DNA of 64,000 bases from Elephas maximus indicus (taxonomy: Eukaryota > Chordata > Mammalia > Proboscidea > Elephantidae). Shown here in pieces: positions 56,291 through 64,000 of the stretch. The DNA lies in contig NC_064831.1 of assembly GCF_024166365.1 (NCBI RefSeq), positions 49,167,768-49,231,767 on the forward strand, read 5' to 3'. Both the position numbers and the translations under genes were made by a program. The notes beneath the pieces were generated by a model. The model was given only the letters and a program-made list of their open reading frames with translations. It had not been told where the DNA came from and did not search any database. Each line of letters starts with the position of its first letter. The first letter of the stretch is position 1.

Positions 56291-57285
56291 GGACTGCCTG
56301 TAAAAAGAACGATAGTTAGAAACTCATTGTTTTTTAACCTCCAATATAATAATTGATTGAAGCAAGGATCGTTAATGGATGCCGAAATCATTAGGTGAAA
56401 TAATTCTGGGAAACAAGATTCCAATGGTCTCAAAATATCACCCCACAAATACATACTAATTCCAAAGACAACCGTACCTTTAAAGTGGAGAACTCTGGCA
56501 GTTACGTCCTTAAGCTCGCGGTTGAGGTGGGCATCACCAGTAGTGAGATCACGGACTTGATGTGCCTGCCTTCTGATGCAGTAAGGAGTATGCATTACTC
56601 CCCGTGTAGCGGGTGTACTCAGAGCAGGGGGCCTCAAGAGTGGCTTCTCTGTTTATAACACACCCAAGAGGAATCTGGGCTCATTGTGACAAGGGGCACA
56701 CAGCTCATGGCCTTCCTATGAACAACGCCCACACAGGTCTTCCTGCACCTCCAGGTTGCTGCTGGGTAGGGCCAGTAGGAGAGGACTCACTATTGGAGGA
56801 AAAACTGCAGCATTCAGTTGGAGAGGTTGCCAGTCCATGCATGAGCCATGGGTGAACCTCTCTTTTCAAGGGAAAAAAAATGATTGAAATGAGGAAACAA
56901 CCAGACAAAGCCAAAGTACGGGACATTCTAAACATCACTGGCCTGGGTGCTTCAAAAAAGTCAGTGTCAGGTACTGAAAAAGCGGAGGTGGTTTTAAGAG
57001 ACTAAGGACACAACAACCAGAAGTACTGCGTGTACCTTGAGTTTATCCTGGATCTAAAAAAAATTTCCCAAAAACCATTTCTGGAGTAATTGGGGAAATT
57101 TGAATATGGATCATATACTAGATGATACAGAATCATCAACAGTTTTCTTCTGTGACAATGGTATTGTGGATAGGTAGGAAAATGCTTACTGAAACACTGA
57201 GGAGTGACATGTTATTTTCAAACATTTCGGCAAGAAGTGTGCACGTATGTATACATGGAGCGGAGATAGAAAATAGCGAACCGTT

Positions 57286-57890
57286 AATAATTGTAAAACA
57301 ATTTGGCAGTTCCTCAAAAAGTTAAACAGAATTACTATATGACCCAGCAATTCCGCTCCTAGGTATATGCCCAAAAGGCTTGAAAGCAGGGACGTCGGCA
57401 GACACTTGGGCACCAATGTTCACAGCAGCTTTATTCACAACGGCCCAAAGGTGGGAACACCCCAAATGCCCATCAATAGCTGAGAGTGGATAAACAAAAT
57501 GTATATACATCCCATGGAATACCACTCAGTCGTAAATAGACATGAAGTTCTCATACGTGCTATGACATGGACAAACCATGAAAATATGCTGAGTGAGAAA
57601 AGCCAGACCCAAGAAGACAAGTATTGTGTGATCCCACTTATATGAAATGTCTAAAACAGCAGATACATAGACTAAAGTGTATTAGTGGTTTCCAGGGTCG
57701 GCGAGACTGGTAAATGGGGAAGTACTTGTTTCTGCTAAGGATGATGGGAAAATTTGGAAGTGGATCGTGTTGACGGTTTTACAGCACAGTGAAGTAACAG
57801 ATGCCACTGAAGTGGACACATAAAAATGGCGGAAATGGCAGATGCTTTGCTATATGTATCCTACCGCAATAAAATAAAAATTTTTAAAGT
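57286..57890 (+). mobile_element. L1 3' end fragment (old subfamily)
   Basis: ATATGACCCAGCAATTCCGC, GTTCACAGCAGCTTTATTCA, CCCAAATGCCCATCAATAGC and CCATGGAATACCACTCAGTC are the end of L1 ORF2. It continues to TACCGCAATAAAATAAAAAT, the 3'UTR end with polyadenylation signal. Frames are broken. Confidence 0.9.
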
Positions 57891-58727
57891 ACTGACTGAT
57901 GGGATATACAGATATTCATTCTGTGTTCTTTATCTTATTCTTTAAATTTTTCTGTATTTGAAAATTTTAAAAATAGTAAGTTTCAGGCAGAAAAGCCACT
58001 AGTGGTCCACGGCCCTGGGGCTGATGGCTCACTTTCGCCATGTTACTCCTCAGCCCACTGCTTGGGCTGTTGAACCGGTTAACAAGAGGCTTCCCGGCTT
58101 TCTGGGAGCTGATTCCAGAATACCAGTGGTTGTGTGTTATTTCTTTTTTTCTTTCAAATTATTTTAGAATTAAAATAAATTGAGATTTATTTTCCCGTTC
58201 AATTACAAGAAGTTTGTACCGTACATACAAAAGGAATATGTTTTAGCTTTGAAATTGTACCACGTAACTCTTAAATAAAGCCAGGTTATGTATCTTGATA
58301 TGTGGTAAGTCTTATCAGTCAACAGTGGTCCTTTTGCTGGAATTTCCTTCTTTGGGGAGGGCAGGTCACAAGGCTGGGCGGAGTGGCTTCTCTGGGTTCT
58401 CCCTGTTCTTTGGTGCCTGACTATGCAAGGTGGTCATGGTCTGCACGTGGAAGATTGCTCCTGTGGTGCAGTTTGGTTCTGCATCCTGAGCCTCTCCCCT
58501 GACCAGCAGTGGGAAGTCTGGGGCTGGACCTCCCTGACAGCGCTGCTGGGCAGGACCCTGACGGAGGGACACGAGGGATGGGCTGGTCCCAGGCCTTTGC
58601 CAGCACGGAACAGGCGGCGTTTTTGTTTGACTTGGTTTTCACTCTGTCCTGTCTTCATTCTTTTTCAGTGATGTCATAAAGGTGGGCAGGAAAGATTGAT
58701 TACTTGAAGTACCCTGTATACCTGTGC

Positions 58728-58926
58728 AAGGAGCCCTGGTGGTGCAAATGCTCAGCTGCTAACCAAAAGGTTGGCGGTTCAAACCCACCCAGCAGCTCCG
58801 CAGGAGAAGACCTGGTGTTGGGCTCCTGTAAAGATCACAGCCAAGAAAACCCTATGGGGCCGTTCTGTTCTGTCAACATGGGGTAGTTATGAGTCAGGAT
58901 CAACTCAATGGCACCCAGCAACAACA
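58728..58926 (+). mobile_element. SINE, long form with CAACAAC tail
   Basis: CAAGGAGCCCTGGTGGTGCA head, GGCGGTTCAAACCCACCC, GTAAAGATCACAGCCAAGAA, and tail CAATGGCACCCAGCAACAAC. Confidence 0.92.
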
Positions 58927-59193
58927 TTCTGTGCAACCTTCTTCTTCTTTTTTTTTTTAAAAAAAAGCCTTTGACGCTTGACTTAGCCAGGAGCCTCAGA
59001 GTGTCTTAGTTTAGCCCTGTCTCAGCGCCAGAACAGACCTGGCTGTGTTAGCTTTGCTGGCACCACGGTGGCGGCTAAAGTTGTGTTTGAATTCCAGGAG
59101 GTGAGAATACTCCTTTACAACTTCTGCGTAAGTAACGTCTGCGTGTGCAGAGTGTCCTCCAACCACGTCATCTTCTCTTTGCTTGTGTCCCAG

Positions 59194-59304
59194 AGTTTAA
59201 AGCAGGAATATTACACCGGCTACACGGAGAAGGAGGTGCTGGAGGTCATGCAGCACATGGCCAAAAACGTGGTGAAAGTAAATGAGAACTTAACGAAGTT
59301 CATC
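59194..59304 (+). CDS. CCNB2: CCNB2 exon 8
   Basis: Acceptor GTCCCAG ends at 59193 and the donor is GTAAGT at 59305. It encodes residues 326-362: [37 protein letters not shown]. The first residue is Ser where the human protein has Asn, as I recall it. The frame is open on both sides into the introns (59068-59475), which is chance. Confidence 0.97.
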
Positions 59305-60325
59305 GTAAGTACTGCTTTCTCTCCAGCTGTGGAAAGCACTGGACCGTGGGCTGTGCGTGTGTGTTTTCCTGCAAATACATTATGGCTTATGTGGGAGCCT
59401 CTTTTAGTACAGGTTGTTTATATCTTCCTAATACAGCAGGGGATGGAGCATACTGGCCAGCCCAGATTCCTTTGAAACAGAGTCGGTGGGCTGATGGTGT
59501 CATCAGCCGGTCAGCCATTCTCTGTATATGCCGCGTTCTCATACCAGCTTCCTGGGCGACTGCTCCGCAAGCAGGGAAGGCTGGTTGGCCTGCGATCGGA
59601 TGGCTGTGTGGAAGTCTTGGGTATAATGTTGGGTTGTATCACTCAGGGCCTCATCCAGGGTCTTTTGGGACAGAGCCTAAAAGCCACCTGCCTAGTGAGC
59701 ATGGTGAAGAGGGAGGGGGGAGGCCCTTTCAGGAAGCATCCTGGGCCTGGTGTCTGTCTCTCTGTGACCTTCCTGAGGGAGGAGTCAGAGGAGACTTGGT
59801 TCTGTCCTGTGCTTGTGTGGCACCAAATACAGGGCTTGGTGACAAAGAGCAGCATTTGTGCCACAGAAGAGCCTTGAGTGCTGCCCGCCTGCACGTGTGA
59901 CTTGCTTTCTTACTTGTAGCGTGAGCATGGTTTAGCACACTATGGTGTTAATATCACGTGCTCTCAGTGCTGAGGTGTTGTCTGCCATCTGCTAGGCACT
60001 AGCTGCCACTCGCTTTTGTTGTCCATTGTTGCTGCCAGTCCCGGCCTGTTCTGCCCTGAGGGCACTGTGGTATGTTGCACACATCCCCCATCTCTGCTAG
60101 CTTATTATGACTGGAAGCCTCCTTGGACCTTGAAGTCATTGGCTCCCTCATCACCTGTGTTACCTCATGGGCCTCATTCTTTAGCAGGTGTGACGGAAAC
60201 AGGAGGAGCATGTTAGGGCTGTCTGGAGATATGGGTCTTGCCTAGATACTTGTCAGTTAGACTAGGAATGAGGGAGGTAGAAGCTGGGAGTCCTGACGCC
60301 TGCTAACCGCCGACAACTTCCGCAG
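59305..60325 (+). other. CCNB2 intron 8
   Basis: 1.0 kb with several overlapping open frames but no recognised protein, repeat or RNA gene. Confidence 0.8.
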
Positions 60326-60436
60326 GCCATCAAGAATAAATACGCAAGCAGCAAACTTCTGAAGATCAGTGCGATTCCTCAGCTGAACTCCACGGCTGTC
60401 AAAGACCTGGCCTCACCACTGATGGGAAAGCCATAG
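60326..60436 (+). CDS. CCNB2: CCNB2 exon 9 (terminal coding part)
   Basis: Acceptor TTCCGCAG ends at 60325; the stop TAG is at 60434-60436. It encodes residues 363-398: [36 protein letters not shown]. The protein length is 398 residues, equal to the human form. Confidence 0.98.
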   Translation, partial: AIKNKYASSKLLKISAIPQLNSTAVKDLASPLMGKP

Positions 60437-60538
60437 GCTGCGGGGCTCAGGCTGGCAACTCTTCACTTTGTACATAGTCCTTGGGTCTGTTCCACGAAAC
60501 CTTTCTGAGACCTACTTTCTAAATGTATATTAAGGAAA

Positions 60539-60544
60539 AATAAA
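60539..60544 (+). terminator. CCNB2: CCNB2 polyadenylation signal
   Basis: AATAAA about 100 bp after the stop codon, followed by T/G-rich sequence (GATTTTTCTTAAGGTATTCC). This gives a very short 3'UTR of roughly 125 bp. Confidence 0.9.
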
Positions 60545-60734
60545 GCTATTGATTTTTCTTAAGGTATTCCGTGCTTTTTCATTTGTGCACTCTCCATGAA
60601 GAAATCAGTGTCAGTTTGCTTTGACTAATTTTTTTTTTTTTAGCTATCGTGAATAGCACATACATTGTTGCCTTTGTGGCTTTAGGGAAGACCTCCCTAC
60701 CATTTCTCAAATGGAAAAACTAGAACTTGGCTTC

Positions 60735-60898
60735 CAAACCAAAAAAACCACTGCCATCTAGCCTATTCTGACTCATGGTGACCGTATAGGGCAGGGTAGA
60801 ACTGCCCCATAGGGTTTCCGAGGAGCACCTGGTGGATTTGAACTGCCGACCTTTTGATTAGCAGCCAAGCTCTGAACCGCTGTGCCACCAGGGCTCCA
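60735..60898 (-). mobile_element. AfroSINE-like SINE, short form, 13-bp perfect TSD
   Basis: Reverse copy (CTCATGGTGACCGTATAGGG, GACCTTTTGATTAGCAGCCA, CACCAGGGCTCC). AGAACTTGGCTTC occurs at 60722-60734 and 60899-60911. Confidence 0.96.
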
Positions 60899-61201
60899 AG
60901 AACTTGGCTTCAGTGAACACTAACTCATCCCTAGACTTCTTGAATGTAAGAGGGTTGATTCATTACACAGTTGAAAATGGAAGGATAACCATTTCTCTTT
61001 CTTGAACTTACTTGATTGCTCCCTAATTCTTACATAGGAACACCCAGCCCCTGGGGTGCTAGCTGCCAGAGTAACCCTCATGATGGGTCTCTCAAAGGCA
61101 CGGCTGAGATCAGGAATAGCTGTCCTGAGGGGCCACTGCCGGAGGAACAGAATGAGCCTGTGACATCCGTTAAAGCTCCTGTCATGCCGTTTCAGCTACA
61201 T

Positions 61202-61404
61202 TAACCAAACCCAGTGTGTCGAGTTGATTATGACTTATAGCGACCCTGTAGGACAGAGTAGAACTGCCCCATAGGGTGTCCAAGGCTGCAAATCTTTAAG
61301 GAAGCCAACTGCTACATCTTTCTCCCGCAGAGCAGCTGATGAGTTTGAACTGCCGGCCTTCTGGTTACCAGATGAGCACTTTAACCAGTGCTCCACCAGG
61401 GCTC
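61202..61404 (-). mobile_element. AfroSINE-like SINE, long form, 12-bp perfect TSD
   Basis: Reverse copy (CTTATAGCGACCCTGTAGGA, CATCTTTCTCCCGCAGAGC, CTCCACCAGGGCTC). TTTCAGCTACAT occurs at 61190-61201 and 61405-61416. Confidence 0.96.
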
Positions 61405-61932
61405 TTTCAGCTACATCGTGGGGCCCTTCCTGTGCCTGTGGGCATATAATCACATTTAACATTGTTTTCTAAGGGAAAATGCCTTCTGAGTCTCCAACTA
61501 CTAACTTTTTAAAAAACCAAAAATATAAGTGAGTCTCTTATAGCAAAAACTTCCCAAACCGGGTTCACAAAATGTACATTGGTGTTCTGAGAGAAGAGTT
61601 GATCAAATAAGTTGGGAAACATTGTAGCCCTTTGGAAGATTTCTAAAAGGCTCTGAGAAGCTTTCCAGTACATCTAGTTAACTCTTCATTTGTCCTAGAG
61701 TTCACTAAAAATTGCCTTCTACTTGGCTTGACGGTGAACTCAGCAGGTGCCCGGTTCTGTGATTCAGGAATGGCTTGAGTGTGACTGCACCCGTGGAGGA
61801 GAAGCTGGTTCTGATTAAGGTTTGCATCTCACCTTTTTTCTAGGCAGACCAGAGTCGCCTGAATAGTATGTCTTTAACTGCAAGTTTTGAGCATTTAGAG
61901 GAATTTGGAATCTTTATATGGTGAAAACCTAG

Positions 61933-62497
61933 TGTCATGGATTAAATTGTGTCCCCCAAAATAGGCTTCAACTTGGCTAGGCGATGATTCCTAATATTGT
62001 GTGGTTGTCCTCCATTTTGTGATGTGATGTAATTTTCCTATGTGTTGTAAATCCTAACCTCTGCCTGTGGTTAATGAGGCAAGATTAGGATATGTTAAAG
62101 AGGATTAGGGTGGTATGCAACACCCTTACTCAGGTCACAGCCCTGATTGGATATAAGGGGAGTTTCCCTGGGGTGTGATCTGCATCACCTTTTACCTTAC
62201 AAGAGATAAAATGAGAGAGAAGGGAGCAGAGAGAGGGGGACCTGACTACCACCAAGAAAAAAGTGCCAAGAAACAGAGTGTACGCTTTGGACTCACGGTC
62301 CCTGTGCTGAGAAGCTCCTAGACCAGGGGATGACTGATGACAAAGACCTTTCCCCAGAGCCGACAAGAGGCTTCGCCAGGAGTAGGTGCCCTGAATTCAG
62401 ACTACTAGCTTCTTGGACTGTGAGAAAATAAATTTCTGCTAGTTAAAGCCACCCACTTGTGGCATTTCTGTTATGGCAACACCAGATAACGAAGACA
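61933..62497 (+). mobile_element. MaLR-like solo LTR, 565 bp, perfect 5-bp TSD
   Basis: It starts TGTCATGGATTAAATTGTGT and ends AACGAAGACA, with GAGAAAATAAATTTCTGCTA as polyadenylation region. CCTAG flanks it (61928-61932 and 62498-62502). TG...CA ends and the 5-bp duplication support an LTR. It is the fullest of four copies in this window. Confidence 0.88.
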
Positions 62498-62937
62498 CCT
62501 AGTAATTGCTTATAAAGTTTTATAACTATCCTTTGTTAAGTTAGTGAACCTTGTTCCCATGGGCAGACTTAGACCAGCTTAGTTGTGTAAATGGTAATGA
62601 AATGAGACTGTGAAGGGAGTTTTCCTGTCTTTGAAAAGCAAAGTTGTTTCCTGGGGACATTTGAGCTCAACTTCTCACAAAGAAAAGGGTGGGTTTTGTA
62701 GACATATTTCCAAAGCATAGCTTCTTTATTTTTAATTTGCTCAGTTAAATATTAAGTAGCCTGACTCGGGAAGTTCTTCAGGGTGTCATAAAAAAAGACC
62801 ATAAGGTATTTCCTTATGTGCCATAGCAGACTCCCAAAAGTAAAGTCTTAGTAATGTGAAATAAGCTGCAAAAATAAAATCATAATGTCACAGAAACACT
62901 GAAATTAGAAAAAGCGATGATGTGACCACAAGTATAG

Positions 62938-63215
62938 AAAAGCACAAACCCTGAAGTCAGATTGCTTGGGTGTGATTCTACTTACCAGCTTCGTGACATG
63001 TATGCCTCAGTTTCCATATCTTTAAAAGGGGGATAAAAAGGAGTGTCTACCTCAACAATAAGCTCAAGCATAACGACGATTGTAAGGATGGCTCAGGACC
63101 GGGCAGTGTTTCGTTCTGCTGTATATAGGGTCGCTATGAGTCAGAACCAACTCGACAGCACCTAACAACATCAAGCACTTAGCACAGTATCTAGCACAAA
63201 GGACGTACTCAAACA
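62938..63215 (+). mobile_element. MIR SINE split by a SINE fragment
   Basis: The 5' part has AACCCTGAAGTCAGATTGCT and GCCTCAGTTTCCATATCTTT; the 3' part (63172-63215) has AGCACTTAGCACAGTATCTA. Between them (63066-63171) is the ACAAC-tailed SINE fragment. Confidence 0.8.
63066..63171 (+). mobile_element. SINE fragment, ACCTAACAAC-tailed subfamily
   Basis: GGATGGCTCAGGACCGGGCA, CGTTCTGCTGTATATAGGGT and GACAGCACCTAACAACATC. It is headless like the copy at 35527. Confidence 0.85.
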
Positions 63216-63239
63216 TTCAACCCCTCCCCCCCGCAAAAA

Positions 63240-63653
63240 AAAACAAAACCCATTGCCATTGGGTGGATTCTGACTCATTGAAACCCTGTAGGACAGAGAA
63301 CTGCCCCATAGGGTTTCCAGAGCTGTAACTTTTTTTTTTTTAATTGTGCTTTAAGTGATAGTTTATAGCTCAAGTTAGTTTCTCATGCAAAAATTTATAC
63401 ACACATTGTTATGTGACCCTAGTTGCTCTCTCTATAATGTGACACTCCTCCTTTCCACCCTGTATTTCCTGTGTCCATTCAACTCGCTCCTGTCCCTTTC
63501 TGCCTTCTCATCTTGCCTCCGGACAGGAGCTGTCGAAGGCTATAATCTTTACAGAAGCAGACTGCCACATCTTTCTCCTGCAGAATGGCTAGTGGGTTTG
63601 AACTGCCAGTCTTTAAGTTAGCAGCTGAGTGCTTAATAACCACCAGAGCTCCT
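63240..63653 (-). mobile_element. AfroSINE-like SINE, long form, split by an L1 3' end
   Basis: Left part 63240-63327 (CATTGCCATTGGGTGGATTC, CATAGGGTTTCCAGAGCTGT), right part 63531-63653 (GAAGGCTATAATCTTTACAG, CATCTTTCTCCTGCAGAATG). The insertion lies between. Confidence 0.9.
63328..63530 (-). mobile_element. 5'-truncated L1 3'UTR insertion
   Basis: T run then TTAATTGTGCTTTAAGTGAT and GTGTCCATTCAACTCGCTCC. It is the last 200 bp of the family seen at 7690, 9752 and 50197. AGCTGT at both borders (63321 and 63528) may be the target duplication. Confidence 0.82.
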
Positions 63654-63654
63654 T

Positions 63655-63848
63655 ACCATTGCCGTTGAGTCAATTCTGACTCATCGTGACACTATTGGAC
63701 AGAGTAAAACTGCCCCCATAGGTTCCAAGGCTGTAATCTTTAGGGAAGCTGACTGCCATATCTTTCTCCTGCAGAGTGGCTGGTGGATTTGAACCCTGAC
63801 CTTTGGGTTAGCAGCTAAACACTTAACCGCTGTGCCACCAGGGCTCCT
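63655..63848 (-). mobile_element. AfroSINE-like SINE, long form
   Basis: Reverse copy directly beside the previous one: CCATTGCCGTTGAGTCAATT, CATATCTTTCTCCTGCAGAG and CACTTAACCGCTGTGCCACC. Confidence 0.93.
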
Positions 63849-64000
63849 CTTCAAAATTAGCTGCTGTCATTCTAAGAAGAAGGGTGGTGATCTAGAAAGA
63901 GATGTGCTCAGGAGATTCAAAGACATATTAAACTCAGCTCTTGCCCATCAAAGGGTGTACAAATCTGTTTGTTGAGTTCTATTTGTTTTTTTTTTTTTGA

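Larger units (their letters stand above)
53669..59193 (+). other. CCNB2 intron 7
   Basis: A 5.5-kb intron with a SINE (53854), a 78-bp tandem duplication (54524), an old L1-like stretch (54955-55265), a DNA transposon (55932), an L1 3' end (57286) and a SINE (58728). The stretch 56300-57100 and the stretch 57900-58720 show no recognisable feature. Confidence 0.78.
39655..60565 (+). other. CCNB2: CCNB2 (cyclin B2) gene body
   Basis: Nine coding exons, all phase 0 at their borders, give a 398-residue cyclin B2, the same length as the human protein. Cyclin B2 binds and activates CDK1 at mitotic entry and is found mainly at the Golgi (known). Features in order: destruction box RAVLEEIGN at residues 32-40 (exon 2), cyclin N-terminal box from about residue 130 with the MRAIL hydrophobic-patch motif at 165-169 (exon 5), second cyclin fold from about residue 265, and C-terminal tail to residue 398. 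No frame disruption was found, so this is the real spliced gene and not a retrocopy. Confidence 0.98.
60566..64000. other. CCNB2 downstream flank
   Basis: Repeat-rich sequence with SINEs (60735, 61202, 63066, 63240, 63655), a solo LTR (61933), a MIR (62938) and an L1 insertion (63328). No gene is seen. By human synteny MYO1E would follow on the opposite strand, but nothing here supports one of its exons. Confidence 0.8.

Noticed and set aside
59068-59475. Open frame running through CCNB2 exon 8 with an upstream ATG
   Set aside because: Exon borders give an exact match to cyclin B2; the flanking open sequence shows no conserved protein and is probably chance.
59346-59900. 184-codon open frame in CCNB2 intron 8
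   Set aside because: No recognised domain, overlaps other frames of similar length, and lies wholly within a GC-moderate intron.
60566-64000. Possible MYO1E terminal exon on the minus strand
   Set aside because: Expected by human synteny, but no frame here resembles a myosin I tail or SH3 domain; the gene probably lies beyond the window.

Overview
This window is vertebrate nuclear DNA from a placental mammal, almost certainly an elephant or another proboscidean/afrotherian. The genes have GT-AG introns and mammalian protein sequences. The intergenic and intronic DNA is full of tRNA-derived SINEs of the afrotherian type (AfroSINE-like, CCCTGGTGGYGYAGTGGTTAAG head, GTCGCTATGAGTCGGAAYTGACTCGACGGCA body, cut here for length) plus L1 3' ends, MaLR-like solo LTRs and old MIR/L2/DNA-transposon relics. 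The species call is inference from recognising the SINE family. There is no bacterial, plasmid or phage content and no CRISPR array.

Layout. Positions 1 to about 33,000 hold the 3' part of RNF111 (Arkadia), a nuclear RING-H2 E3 ubiquitin ligase of TGF-beta/SMAD signalling, on the + strand. Ten coding exons (377-571, 11007-11323, 15159-15417, 20256-20604, 22272-22397, 23426-23552, 26285-26377, 28167-28262, 29559-29662, 31367-31484) encode about the last 594 residues, and all phases join cleanly. The 5' exons lie upstream of the window. A 3'UTR with two AATAAA signals follows. Positions 33,000-39,550 are intergenic. A CpG-rich promoter at about 39,550-39,800 drives CCNB2 (cyclin B2), + strand, whose nine coding exons (39780-60436) are all present and give a 398-residue protein, the usual mammalian length. 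The CCNB2 promoter carries three CCAAT boxes at 32-33 bp spacing and a CHR element (TTTGAA), the standard design of G2/M genes. The polyadenylation signal is at 60539. The rest (60,566-64,000) is repeat-rich flank. The order RNF111 then CCNB2, same strand, matches the human 15q22 arrangement (known synteny).

The two genes are neighbours, not an operon. RNF111 marks SKI/SnoN/SMAD7 for destruction and so amplifies TGF-beta output; CCNB2 activates CDK1 at mitotic entry.

I saw no convincing novel biological system. The most useful second-look items are: a NAGNAG tandem splice acceptor in RNF111; a 270-bp direct duplication flanking the first RING exon; a 200-bp duplication 1.8 kb apart in the intergenic region; a 36-bp-unit minisatellite filling CCNB2 intron 2; an L1 whose 3'UTR is inverted in place; a 650-bp poly(A) retroposon derived from an L1 3'UTR whose copies share the same 5' end; and two complete non-autonomous DNA transposons with intact target-site duplications. 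Exon borders were placed by reading splice sites and frame, and by comparison with remembered mammalian proteins; no alignment was run.
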